From assembly GCA_023249095.1 (NCBI GenBank), contig JAHFDK010000022.1:1-38426 (forward strand): a DNA stretch of 38,426 nucleotides. The letters run 5' to 3'. A program made the position numbers and the translations under genes. Positions 28,594 to 36,442 of this stretch are shown here, piece by piece; positions within the stretch are counted from its first letter, which is position 1; each line of letters starts with the position of its first letter. This DNA is from Candidatus Rokuibacteriota bacterium. GTDB taxonomy: Bacteria > Methylomirabilota > Methylomirabilia > Rokubacteriales > CSP1-6. The notes under the pieces are model-generated. The model was not told where the DNA came from, ran no database searches, and was given only the letters and a program-made list of their open reading frames with translations.

Positions 28594-29921
28594 GACTCGC
28601 GGCGCTCGCGCTGCTCTCCGCGTGGTTGGCGATGCCAGTCGCGGCGCAGACCGTCGATGCGCTCTCGCGCACCGAGATCAACACGTTCACGGCGTCGAAT
28701 GCGAATCGCCAGCTCACGCTCTGCCTGCTCGCGGACATGCAAAACACCGTCTCGCAGGATGACTTTGACGGAATCGGTGGCGTCACTGGTTGTCCGGTTA
28801 CGGCCGGATACTGTACTGGCGCTAGCTGCACCTCGTCGCCGTACTGCTCTGGATCGTGGCACAACACAGGGCGGATTCTTATGCAAAACCTGGCCTACGA
28901 ACTCACGGGGCAGTGGGAGAAGATCGACTACAGCGCGATTGACGGCAGCGACAACGTGCAATCGAAGAAGCCTCACCCGCTCGATAACGGGCACTGCGAC
29001 GCGATTCTCTCACTCGGAGACATGACGGACGTGCCGAATGACTCCGGCTACGGCAACTACGTCGCAAGCTCGGCCGCGACGCTAACAAGCCTCGGCTACG
29101 ACTATCAGCACGAGACGAACAAGGCGTTTTGGGGCATCATCGACAAGAGCGGGATTCCATACGTGCTAGCACAAGGCAACCATGATCCGTGGGTATGGTG
29201 GGCGGACCTGTTTACGACGTTCGCTATCGAAGGCAAGTCGTACTTTTACGATCGCGAGGACGTGTACGGGCTGTCCTACGCGGCGCTGATCCCGACGAGG
29301 CTCGGCACTCCGCTGTGCGTGGAGTCACTTGCGTTCTCTGACTCATACATAGATCCGAACAATCCAAGCCAGACCACTCGTGGCGCGGATGTGCTGGCGT
29401 GGGCCATTAGCAATGTTGGCTGCGGTGGCGACTATCCGACTGTGCTGATTGGGCACGCGGAGATAACTATCGGCGGCGGGCTATCGTTCGCCGCTGATGG
29501 GGTACGAATCGTCGATATCACCGGAATTGCAGGGTCGCCAGGCGCGACGGGAACAAGCGAAGTGTTCATGGCCGCAGGCGGGCATTACATCGGTGTTGAG
29601 GGGATGACTCCAAGTGTCAAAACGTCGTTCACGGGGCGCTTTGGCGCTGATGCGGACCAGACGGTGTATACCTTCTTCTCCAACTGGCAGGAAGTGAACC
29701 GCCACGATACGAACGATGCCCAGCTTGGAATCACGGCCAGCGATGGCAACGGCGCGGCCTACACCATCGTCCAAATCGACGCAAACTCTAGCCGCATCTG
29801 TAGCCATGATTGGTCGCCGTACTGGCAGACGCGCAACTCGAGAGGGAACGGCCAGAACCACGGAGAGGAGCTGATGAGTTCCCGTTGCTTCGACTTCGAC
29901 TTCGATGCGAGGTATCCATAA
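28590..29921 (+). CDS. Exported calcineurin-like metallophosphoesterase (443 aa)
   Basis: Starts at GTG 28590 overlapping TGA. Signal peptide residues 1-19 (VRLAALALLSAWLAMPVAA). Metal motifs: D49 in LLADMQ, G143-D144 in LSLGDMTD, GNHD at 196-199, then GHAEI and GGHYIG. In standard enzymes motif I is D-x-H; here the third position is Q51, a deviation that may change metal binding. Fold family known for phosphatases, nucleases and pyrophosphatases; the substrate is not predictable. Many Cys in the N-terminal part. Base composition is less GC-rich than the ejection genes, suggesting transfer. Confidence 0.8.
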   Translation: MRLAALALLSAWLAMPVAAQTVDALSRTEINTFTASNANRQLTLCLLADMQNTVSQDDFDGIGGVTGCPVTAGYCTGASCTSSPYCSGSWHNTGRILMQNLAYELTGQWEKIDYSAIDGSDNVQSKKPHPLDNGHCDAILSLGDMTDVPNDSGYGNYVASSAATLTSLGYDYQHETNKAFWGIIDKSGIPYVLAQGNHDPWVWWADLFTTFAIEGKSYFYDREDVYGLSYAALIPTRLGTPLCVESLAFSDSYIDPNNPSQTTRGADVLAWAISNVGCGGDYPTVLIGHAEITIGGGLSFAADGVRIVDITGIAGSPGATGTSEVFMAAGGHYIGVEGMTPSVKTSFTGRFGADADQTVYTFFSNWQEVNRHDTNDAQLGITASDGNGAAYTIVQIDANSSRICSHDWSPYWQTRNSRGNGQNHGEELMSSRCFDFDFDARYP

Positions 29922-30935
29922 ATGAGGTGCGCGAAGTGGCTCACGTTCCTGATCGCGGCCGTGCCATTGGTAGCCCGGGCCACTTCAACCGTGGACACCG
30001 TTGGCGGTGGCGGTGGTGCGTCGTCGGTAAGCGAGCTTGGCGACGACATCGCATGTGGCGCGGATGAGTTCGTAAAGCGCAATGCAGCCGACAACGCTTG
30101 GGAGTGTGCTGCGGGTGCCGTGGGTGGCGACGCGCTCACCTCAAGCGGGCTGAACCAGTTCGCCGCGACGACTTCGGCCAACTTCCGCTCAGTCATCACA
30201 AACCCAACTGGCAGCGGCGCGGTTGTGTTCGCCGACTCTCCCGTGCTGGTGTCGCCGGCACTCGGTACGCCAAGCTCGGGCGACCCCGTGAACCTGAGCG
30301 GCTCCGCCCCGAACGTGACCGCCGGGGCAGCGGTGCTCGCTTCGGAAGATCCCGCCAACTGCACGGCGGGCTCGGCGGCCGGCGGCGTGAGCCAGGCGTT
30401 CACGGCCGAGGACTGTCTCAACCCCGTGACCGAGACGGAGTTCAACAGCGCGGGCGGTGCGGGGCTCTCCTGCAACGCCAACGTGTGCGTCACCGCGTCT
30501 CAGGAAGCGGCCTTCCTCGCCGACGGCGGGAGCACGAGCCTGACCTGCGGCGGTGGCACAATCGGCAAGGCGCAGGTCATGGACGACGGCACGCTGCAAA
30601 CCTGCGACGGGGCCACCACCGCCGTGTTGCGGACCTTCACGCCGAGCACGGTTTGGAGCGGATCGACGGTGGTCAATCCGACCTCGATCGGTATGGGCGC
30701 GTGCAACTCGGCGGACACGACGGCGACGGCGACCGGGGTTGCGACGACCGACGTGATTTCTTGGATTCCAAGCACTGATATCTCGTCTGTCACAGGGTAT
30801 ACACCGGTAACTACGGGTGGTGTTATCATCTACGTTTTCCCGACCACAAACACAATCAACTTCCGGGTCTGCAATCCGACGAGCGGCTCGGTTGACCCTG
30901 GCAGCATCACGATCAACTGGCGGGTTGAGCGGTGA
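29922..30935 (+). CDS. Exported tail-fibre-like protein (337 aa)
   Basis: ATG 29922 directly follows the previous TAA. Signal peptide MRCAKWLTFLIAAVPLVARA. The segment FRSVITNPTGSGAVVFADSPVLVSPALGTPSSGDP is a common phage fibre repeat ('TGAVVFA.SP.LV.P.LGTP.SG'). The remainder is Thr/Ser/Gly/Ala-rich and Cys-containing, ending in a beta-strand region (GVIIYVFPTTNTINFRVCNPT). The family would suggest a virion fibre, yet it carries an export signal. Gene overlaps the next (GTGA). Confidence 0.7.
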   Translation: MRCAKWLTFLIAAVPLVARATSTVDTVGGGGGASSVSELGDDIACGADEFVKRNAADNAWECAAGAVGGDALTSSGLNQFAATTSANFRSVITNPTGSGAVVFADSPVLVSPALGTPSSGDPVNLSGSAPNVTAGAAVLASEDPANCTAGSAAGGVSQAFTAEDCLNPVTETEFNSAGGAGLSCNANVCVTASQEAAFLADGGSTSLTCGGGTIGKAQVMDDGTLQTCDGATTAVLRTFTPSTVWSGSTVVNPTSIGMGACNSADTTATATGVATTDVISWIPSTDISSVTGYTPVTTGGVIIYVFPTTNTINFRVCNPTSGSVDPGSITINWRVER

Positions 30936-32881
30936 AGCTCAGCCTGATCCTCGCGCTGCTGCTGAACCTGTGGCCGACGCCGGGGCCTGGGCACGCGCAG
31001 TACGCGGGCGGTGGCGGGGGCAGCACCATCACTGCGGCCTTCGCCGCGCAGCCGCTTGGGCACTCTACCGAGTGCATCGCCCCGTGCCTGGTTCTATTCG
31101 ACGCGCAGACGACCACCGATTCCGCATCGACTCGCCTGTTCCACACCCTCGACTATCGGTGGGACTTCGACGATCCGAACAGCGGAACAGGCGTTACCGG
31201 GTACAGCCTGAATTCAGCACACGGCCGAGTGGCCTCTCACATGTACGAGACGCCGGGCACCTACGACGTTGGGTTGAACGTCTACAACGCGAGCGGTGGA
31301 ACCGACTCCGCAACAACGGCGCTCGTTGTTCAAGACCCCGTTACCTACTTCGCGGGTTCCATCTACTGCGTTAGCACCGGGACTGACTTCGCGAGCTGGT
31401 GTCCGAGCGGAGCGACGCAGATCGGCAGCCAGACGAACTTCGACACAGCTCTAGAGGCAACGCCGAACACAGACGGCGCGAAGTCATGGGTAGTCGCAAA
31501 CTGCGGAGAGACATGGGAGATCGCCGGTCAAGTGACGTTGATCGACTCCGCTGCGCCAGGCTTGATCTCGTCGCGCTCTACGAGCGGAGGCGTGTGCGGA
31601 ACCAACCCGCTCATCAACATCGACTCAACGGAGTCCGCGGTCTATCTGGGTGACAATTGGACCGTTGCCGGAATCGACATCGCCGGAGACGATACGCCAG
31701 CGGCCAGTGATTCTTGCTACTACATCAAAACGTGCATCACCTATAGCCCGTCATGCGTAGACATGACCGCAAAGGATGGCATGGTGGTGAGCCGTAGTAC
31801 GTGCTCTGGAATTTCCGGAGGCGCGATGACGATGGAGGGCAACGCATCCATATTCGCTACGCGCATCGGCGTGTGGGGCTCATCGTTCACGTTTAGCCCG
31901 AACAACAACTACGGCTCTGGGTCTGGCTCGCTGCAATTCTGGCACGGTGAACAGATGGCCATGCAGAACAACGTGCTGGATGGGAACAACACCGGAGAGT
32001 ATCCGATTCGCTTCGTCGGGTTCCGTGACACCGTTGTTTCGGACAACATAATGAAGGATGCCGGTGGCGGAAGCGACGAGCGCAACCTGATCCAGTTGAG
32101 GTGTACTGATCCAGAGTCCCAGATCTGCTCGAACACAGTAGTATCGAGAAACCTGTTCATCTCTAACGGCCACTCTGCCGCGCCGTTCATTCGCGTCTGC
32201 CGTGATGCCGGTTGCAATCCGGAAGGACCATTTGGCATTACAAACGTCGTCGATCTGTTGATCGAGAACAACATGATGCGGTTCAGCGGTGGAGTAACCG
32301 CTCACGATCCAACCAGCGGACTGGTGTTCTTGGGATCCGCAGACACGACCGTTCGGAATAACATCGCCGATTTGCGTGGCATCGACTCATCTTCAGGAAC
32401 AATTTCGTTCGTACAGACTTACAACGAGCCGCTGGCAACTCACGGTTCATGGCCCACCTACGCAGATTGGTCGAACAACCACGTATTCAACAATACGGTC
32501 TACACAGACAGCACATCCACGTTCAACTTCGTCTGGTGCTACAACACGGAAGCAAACGGTACTGGCCATCGCTGCTACAACAATCTCCTGTACGCGCCGA
32601 ACCAGACGGGCACCGTGACGGCGACGAGTGGAACGAACTGGACCGCCTTCACCAATGTAGATGCCGGATCTAGTCCGTTCGACTTCGTTGATACGCCACC
32701 GACGATCTACACGAGCGTGTACTCCGACTTCGACCTCAAGCTCGGCGACACGCTTGCGATCAACCAGGGCACCGACATCGACAGCGACTTCGATAACTCG
32801 CTGTTCATTGACGCATGGGAGCATTGCCGAACCGGGACGCCAGACGTTGGCGCGCACGAGTATGGCGCGAGTGGGTGCTAA
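30932..32881 (+). CDS. Exported PKD plus beta-helix protein, tailspike/depolymerase-like (649 aa)
   Basis: GTG 30932 overlaps the previous stop. Signal peptide MKLSLILALLLNLWPTPGPGHA. Residues about 45-130 form a PKD-like domain (VLFDAQTT, YRWDFDDPNSGTG, HMYETPGTYDVGLNVYN). The rest has repeated Asn/Gly-rich beta-helix turns (DNWTVAGIDIAGDD, MQNNVLDGNNTG, VVSDNIMKDAGG, TTVRNNIADL, NNHVFNNTVYTD), typical of right-handed parallel beta helices binding or cutting polysaccharide. No catalytic residues identified. Lower GC and more varied codons than neighbours. Confidence 0.8.
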   Translation: MKLSLILALLLNLWPTPGPGHAQYAGGGGGSTITAAFAAQPLGHSTECIAPCLVLFDAQTTTDSASTRLFHTLDYRWDFDDPNSGTGVTGYSLNSAHGRVASHMYETPGTYDVGLNVYNASGGTDSATTALVVQDPVTYFAGSIYCVSTGTDFASWCPSGATQIGSQTNFDTALEATPNTDGAKSWVVANCGETWEIAGQVTLIDSAAPGLISSRSTSGGVCGTNPLINIDSTESAVYLGDNWTVAGIDIAGDDTPAASDSCYYIKTCITYSPSCVDMTAKDGMVVSRSTCSGISGGAMTMEGNASIFATRIGVWGSSFTFSPNNNYGSGSGSLQFWHGEQMAMQNNVLDGNNTGEYPIRFVGFRDTVVSDNIMKDAGGGSDERNLIQLRCTDPESQICSNTVVSRNLFISNGHSAAPFIRVCRDAGCNPEGPFGITNVVDLLIENNMMRFSGGVTAHDPTSGLVFLGSADTTVRNNIADLRGIDSSSGTISFVQTYNEPLATHGSWPTYADWSNNHVFNNTVYTDSTSTFNFVWCYNTEANGTGHRCYNNLLYAPNQTGTVTATSGTNWTAFTNVDAGSSPFDFVDTPPTIYTSVYSDFDLKLGDTLAINQGTDIDSDFDNSLFIDAWEHCRTGTPDVGAHEYGASGC

Positions 32882-32891
32882 GGGGGAAGGG

Positions 32892-33248
32892 ATGCCAGAC
32901 GATCAACTCTGGGAGCAGAACGATCACGAGCACCAGCGCATTGAGACGCGGCTCGACGGGCTGTTGAATCGGCTCTGGTGGATTCTCGGGACGCTGATCC
33001 CGGTCATGGTACTCGGGGCGGGTGTCGGTATCGCGGTCTGGGCCGACACGCAGACGCTCAAGCGGTCCGAGGACGACCACGCCACGCGCGCGGAAGTCGC
33101 AGAGCAGCTCCGCGAGCGACAGAGGGTGGACACCCAGCAGACGCGCGCGCTCAACTGGCAGACACAGGCGATCGAGGCCATCGCGCAGAAGGTCGGGGCC
33201 GGTGGAGATCTACCCTCGAGGCCGCCGATGATCGAGGAAGAGCGTTGA
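32892..33248 (+). CDS. Membrane-anchored coiled-coil protein, i-spanin/Rz-like (118 aa)
   Basis: ATG 32892 follows AGGGGGAAGG. A short cytoplasmic start (MPDDQLWEQNDHEHQRIETRLDGLLNRL), a membrane span at about 28-50 (WWILGTLIPVMVLGAGVGIAVWA), then a long charged helix (KRSEDDHATRAEVAEQLRERQRVDTQQTRALNWQTQAIEAIAQ). The order anchor plus coiled coil and its place directly before the lysozyme fit an inner-membrane spanin. A holin or another membrane role is possible. Translation is coupled to the lysozyme. Confidence 0.6.
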   Translation: MPDDQLWEQNDHEHQRIETRLDGLLNRLWWILGTLIPVMVLGAGVGIAVWADTQTLKRSEDDHATRAEVAEQLRERQRVDTQQTRALNWQTQAIEAIAQKVGAGGDLPSRPPMIEEER

Positions 33249-33700
33249 GCGAAGCCGGCTACGACCGCGCGAAGCTGCGCACCGAGCTCGAGCGCGACGA
33301 AGGCCGACGCACCCGCGCCTACCGCGACAGCGAGGGGATCTGGACCGTGGGTGTCGGGTTCAACATCGAGGCGAACGCGCTGCCCGATGATGTGATCGAT
33401 CGCTTGCTCGACCTTTCGATCGACCAGGCCGCGCTCGCGCTCGACGTGCTCGAACCTCGCTGGCGCAAGCTCGACGCAGATCGACAGCGCGTCCTGCTCA
33501 ACATGAGCTTCAACCTCGGGGCTGGGCGCCTGGCGGGCTTCAAGCGGTTCTGGGCCGCGATCTCGGACTATCTGGACGGCGGGGGCCAGGGCGCACTTGA
33601 TCGCGCAGCAGAGGAAATGGCGGCCTCAGTGTGGGCGCAGCAGGTCGGGGCTCGCGCGGACCGCCTCGCGCATCGGATGCGCCACGCGAGCGTCGCGTGA
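33245..33700 (+). CDS. Endolysin, T4-type lysozyme (glycoside hydrolase 24)
   Basis: 151 aa from TTG 33245, which overlaps the upstream TGA (TTGA); a longer frame extends upstream but lies within the spanin-like gene. The catalytic triad is intact with T4 spacing: E19 in RDEG, D28 in YRDSEG, T34 in WTVGVG (9 and 6 residues apart, as E11/D20/T26 of T4). It hydrolyses the glycan strands of peptidoglycan. No signal peptide is visible, so a holin should release it. Confidence 0.9.
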   Translation: MSEAGYDRAKLRTELERDEGRRTRAYRDSEGIWTVGVGFNIEANALPDDVIDRLLDLSIDQAALALDVLEPRWRKLDADRQRVLLNMSFNLGAGRLAGFKRFWAAISDYLDGGGQGALDRAAEEMAASVWAQQVGARADRLAHRMRHASVA

Positions 33701-33822
33701 AGTGGCCGAGGCGGCGAACCCTTGCCCCCCGCTTAGATTGCCGCCCCGGCCCGTCCCACGAGGACAAACGCATCATGGCAGGTTCTAAACCGCACGTCTA
33801 CACTTTTTTGAGGGGGTGACGC

Positions 33823-33999
33823 ATGTCAAAGCCGTGGTTCCAGTCTGTGACCGTTCTTTCGGCCGTGCTCTTCGCGGCCATTCAAGCCTTCGAGCAGCAG
33901 GGCGTGATTCCGACCGGCGCAAGCCGGGCCATCGCGGATCTCGCACAGAACGCGCTCATCGTGTCGGGCGTGTTCGGACTCCGCCGAGCGATCAAGTAG
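33823..33999 (+). CDS. Small holin-like membrane protein (58 aa)
   Basis: ATG 33823 after GAGGGGGTGACGC. Starts MSKPWFQSVTVLSAVLFAAIQAFEQQG, with two hydrophobic segments (VLSAVLFAAIQAF, LIVSGVFGLRRAI); the pattern 'MSKPWFxSxTxxxxxLxxxxQA' recurs in small membrane proteins beside phage lysis genes. It follows the lysozyme, the expected neighbourhood for a holin. The 120 bases before it contain only a 14-codon open frame (ATG 33776), which may be a leader peptide. Confidence 0.6.
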   Translation: MSKPWFQSVTVLSAVLFAAIQAFEQQGVIPTGASRAIADLAQNALIVSGVFGLRRAIK

Positions 34000-34003
34000 C
34001 CCG

Positions 34004-34273
34004 ATGCTCGACAAGCATGAGTCCGTCGAGGACTACCTCTACGCGGTGAACGGTCGGCTCGCGAAGGGCGAGCGGGAGTACGGGGATACGGGCTTCCACA
34101 AGCCCGCCTCAGCCCTCTCATTCGAGATCTGCGAAGAGGCCGAGGACATCGCCGGATGGGGCTACCTGCTTTGGCGGCGCGCAATCGCGCTGAGGAAGAA
34201 GTCGATTGCCCTCGAAGCCGAAATCAAAGCACTCGAAGCCAAGCGCAGCGCCCGCCGGGACGGCCCCACTTAG
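34004..34273 (+). CDS. Small helical protein, possibly MazG-like fold (89 aa)
   Basis: ATG 34004, four bases after the holin-like stop. Begins MLDKHESVEDYLYAVNGRLAKGEREYGDTGFHKPASALSFEICEEAEDIAGWGYLLWRRA. The motif 'GExEYGDxxF...E..EEx.D.AGWxxxLW.R' is frequent in small phage proteins loosely related to nucleotide pyrophosphohydrolases. The acidic cluster EICEEAEDI could hold metal. The C-terminus is a charged helix. Function not established. Confidence 0.65.
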   Translation: MLDKHESVEDYLYAVNGRLAKGEREYGDTGFHKPASALSFEICEEAEDIAGWGYLLWRRAIALRKKSIALEAEIKALEAKRSARRDGPT

Positions 34274-34517
34274 CGACGAGTTCGAGGCGCTGCTCGCAAG
34301 TGGGCAGCGCAACGTGCGCCAGTGCGAGACGTGCAGCCGTGGCGGCGAGCCCGATGCGCTACTCAAGAGCTACGCCAAGCGCGTTGCCGATGGGAAGCCC
34401 ACCGCGCAGGCGTCGTTCATCTACCGCTTCTTGGTCGATCGGGCCGGCTACACGCTGACCTATGCGGCGATGATGAACCATCTCCGCAACTGCCTAGGCT
34501 GCCGTGCCCGTCGCTGA
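34206..34517 (+). CDS. Small zinc/helix-turn-helix-type protein (103 aa)
   Basis: Predicted start TTG 34206 after GGAAGAAGTCGA, overlapping the previous gene by 68 bases. The N-terminus is basic (SKPKSKHSKPSAAPAG); CETCSRGG and CLGCRARR frame a helical region (SYAKRVADGKPTAQASFIYRFLVDRAGYTLTYAAMMNHLRN) that looks like a helix-turn-helix with a C-x2-C and final C-x2-C zinc site. Resembles small phage DNA-binding proteins that pair a zinc site with a repressor-like helix. Start codon uncertain. Confidence 0.6.
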   Translation: MPSKPKSKHSKPSAAPAGTAPLSDEFEALLASGQRNVRQCETCSRGGEPDALLKSYAKRVADGKPTAQASFIYRFLVDRAGYTLTYAAMMNHLRNCLGCRARR

Positions 34518-35394
34518 TGACTTCGAGGCGTTACTTGAATCGCCCAGCGAGGACGGCTACAAGCGGCACGTTGAGCGGCTACGATCCGAGATCCATGACC
34601 TGCGCCGCGAGATCGCCCGCAGAGCCCCGGAATCGTCGAGCCCGAAGCCGCGCACACATCTCGTCATTGGCGACTCTCACAGTGATCCTGACGTACCGAA
34701 TGACCGCTATGTATGGCTCGGGAAGCTGGTCCGCGAAGTGCGTCCTGACGTGGTGGTGGACATAGGCGATTGGGCCGACATGGGCAGCCTCTCAAGCTAC
34801 GACAAGGGCAAACGCAGCTTCGAGGGCCGCCGCTACCACAAGGACGTGGACCACGCGATCAAGGCCCGCGAGGTGTTCCACCGAGAGCTGCGCGGGCTGC
34901 GGTATAAGCCGCGCCTTATACACACACGCGGCAACCACGAACACCGGATCGACAAGGCCACCGACGAGCAGCCCGCGCTTGACGGCTTGATCTCGACCGA
35001 CGATCTCAAGGTCAAAGACTTCGGCTGGGAAGAGCACCCATTCATGGTCCCGGCCTTCGCGGATGGGATCGCCTACTGCCACTACTTCGCAAGCGGCGTC
35101 ATGTCGCGCCCGATCGGCGGGATGCACCTCGCATCGGCGCTCCTGCGGCTCGGCTTCATGTCCTGCGTCCAGGGGCACTCGCATACCTACGACCACGCCG
35201 AGCGGACCCGCGTCGATGGATCTAAGGTCTTGGGGCTCTCGGTGGGTTGCTACTTCGGACACTACATGTCGTGGGCCGGATCGCAGGCCAATGCGATGTA
35301 CTACCGGGGGATCGTGGTGATTCGGGAAGTAGAGAGCGGATACGGCCAGGTCGAGAAGATCAGCTACGAAACGATTCGGAGGAAGCATGGCTGA
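34504..35394 (+). CDS. Cytoplasmic metallophosphoesterase (296 aa)
   Basis: GTG 34504, overlapping the previous stop. Complete set of calcineurin-like motifs: GDSH (56-59), GD (88-89), GNHE (143-146), GHSH (224-227). Residues 20-50 are a charged helix. No signal peptide, in contrast to the exported enzyme at 28590. The class includes DNA-repair nucleases (SbcD/Mre11-like) and phosphodiesterases; which applies here is not visible. Two such enzymes in one phage is unusual. Confidence 0.85.
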   Translation: MPVADDFEALLESPSEDGYKRHVERLRSEIHDLRREIARRAPESSSPKPRTHLVIGDSHSDPDVPNDRYVWLGKLVREVRPDVVVDIGDWADMGSLSSYDKGKRSFEGRRYHKDVDHAIKAREVFHRELRGLRYKPRLIHTRGNHEHRIDKATDEQPALDGLISTDDLKVKDFGWEEHPFMVPAFADGIAYCHYFASGVMSRPIGGMHLASALLRLGFMSCVQGHSHTYDHAERTRVDGSKVLGLSVGCYFGHYMSWAGSQANAMYYRGIVVIREVESGYGQVEKISYETIRRKHG

Positions 35395-35584
35395 CGCGCC
35401 ATCGGCGATGATCGACTTCCTGATGAGGACCGTGACGAAGCTCGAGGCCGACAACGCCAAGAAAGCACAGCGCATCCGCGATCTTGAGGCGTTTCTAGAG
35501 CCGATGCGAGAGGCGTATGAAGAGGGTGCCGGCGATGCTGCTCGATATCTGGAACTCATGGCTAGCAGCGGGCAAGAAGACTAA
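35387..35584 (+). CDS. Small coiled-coil protein (65 aa)
   Basis: ATG 35387, after CGGAGGAAGC, overlaps the previous gene by 8 bases. Acidic and helical: MIDFLMRTVTKLEADNAKKAQRIRDLEAFLEPMREAYEEG, with leucine/isoleucine spacing of a short coiled coil. No family. Likely a small oligomeric partner of a neighbouring protein. Confidence 0.6.
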   Translation: MADAPSAMIDFLMRTVTKLEADNAKKAQRIRDLEAFLEPMREAYEEGAGDAARYLELMASSGQED

Positions 35585-35897
35585 AGACGCGACTCCGCTG
35601 GTGGACCCAGACGATGTTGTCGTGACCACGCAGGCGTGGATCAGCGGCACGCGGGTGCTCGGGTACTACGGTCCGGTGGCCCTGAACGGCTTCATCGTCT
35701 ACCGACGCGGGACGCTTGTGCTGTCGCGCGGAATGGATGAATGCCACCGCAGGATGCAGCGGAAGGCGGCGTCACTCGGCGCGAATGCGATCCTTGGCTT
35801 CGAGCTCCACTTCGACCCGTTCGCGACGCGGCTGAAGCGCGAAGGGCTCGGCTGGAAGGCGGTTGGGACGGCGGCGCGGGTAGAGGGCATGGGCTAG
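35535..35897 (+). CDS. YbjQ-like protein (120 aa)
   Basis: Start ATG 35535 after GAGGGTGCCGGCG (ATG 35517 would add six residues). The core VTTQAWISGTRVLGYYGPVALNGFIVYRRG, followed by a helix (ECHRRMQRKAASLGANAILGFELHFDPF), matches the YbjQ/DUF74 fold ('T....GY.V....G......G......R....A...LGANAIVG....'). That family forms small pentameric barrels of unknown use. Last gene of the late operon, ending 2 bases before a hairpin. Confidence 0.7.
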   Translation: MLLDIWNSWLAAGKKTKDATPLVDPDDVVVTTQAWISGTRVLGYYGPVALNGFIVYRRGTLVLSRGMDECHRRMQRKAASLGANAILGFELHFDPFATRLKREGLGWKAVGTAARVEGMG

Positions 35898-35898
35898 C

Positions 35899-35926
35899 GC
35901 CCCGTTTTCGCGCGCGAGGACGGGGC
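35899..35926. terminator. Convergent hairpin between late and leftward operons
   Basis: GCCCCGT (35899-35905) pairs with ACGGGGC (35920-35926) around a loop beginning TTTCGCGCGCG. It is symmetric, so it can act on both strands. There are few Ts after it, so it may need Rho or be only a partial stop. Confidence 0.5.
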
Positions 35927-35975
35927 CACTCCTCGTCGATGGCCGCAGGAGAACGGCCCGCGCTAACCTCTCACC

Positions 35976-36227
35976 CTACATCTTTGGCTGCGTCCTCTCG
36001 ATCCCGAACCACCAGTTCTGCGCCACCTCGATTTCGACCCGGCAGCAGGCCGCGACGCGGCAGATCCGCGTGCCCAGGTAGCCGCCCATGCCCACGCCGG
36101 TGTCGTGCCACTTGCCGCCCTCGTAGTACCAGTACGTCGCGGGGCGCAGCTCGCAGGGCGTCCAGTCGTGCCGGCCGAGCAGGCACAGCACGCGGCGCTT
36201 GGCGGCGGTGAGGATGGCTGGGATCAT
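35976..36227 (-). CDS. Cys-rich small phage protein (83 aa)
   Basis: ATG 36227 overlaps the previous stop (ATGA). Begins MIPAILTAAKRRVLCLLGRHDWTPCELRPATYWYYEGGKW and has CRVAACCRVEIEV near the end. The 'C-L-L-G-R-H-x-W ... CR.A.CC..E.' pattern is that of small phage zinc-type proteins found near lysis or early genes. Two Cys/His pairs could bind zinc. Last gene of the right-hand leftward block, ending 50 bases before the terminator hairpin. Confidence 0.65.
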   Translation of the reverse strand: MIPAILTAAKRRVLCLLGRHDWTPCELRPATYWYYEGGKWHDTGVGMGGYLGTRICRVAACCRVEIEVAQNWWFGIERTQPKM

Positions 36228-36442
36228 GGCTTTCGTAGCTCTGTGTCAATCAACACAGCTATGTCGAGCGGCTTACCGATCACAACGTACTCCCGTCCGT
36301 TCCCCATGCGGATCTCCGTCAGCTCGATGTCTGGGTCTGCCGAGATACACGGGAAGACGGCTTCGACGTTAGCTACGTCGAGGAATAACTCACGCTGGCC
36401 AACGTGTGTGCCAGCAGGTGTTACTAACGCTGTGAACTTCAT
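36224..36442 (-). CDS. Hypothetical small beta-rich protein (72 aa)
   Basis: ATG 36442 overlaps the upstream stop as ATGA; the longer frame would use an in-frame TTG two codons earlier. Starts MKFTALVTPAGTHVGQRELFLDVANVEAVFPC and has an even distribution of hydrophobic strands (YVVIGKPLDIAVLIDTEL). No known family. The coupling suggests expression with the beta-helix protein upstream. Confidence 0.6.
   Translation of the reverse strand: MKFTALVTPAGTHVGQRELFLDVANVEAVFPCISADPDIELTEIRMGNGREYVVIGKPLDIAVLIDTELRKP

Noticed and set aside
33776-33820. 14-codon open frame (MAGSKPHVYTFLRG) before the holin-like gene
   Set aside because: Too short to call a gene; may be a leader peptide but nothing else supports it.
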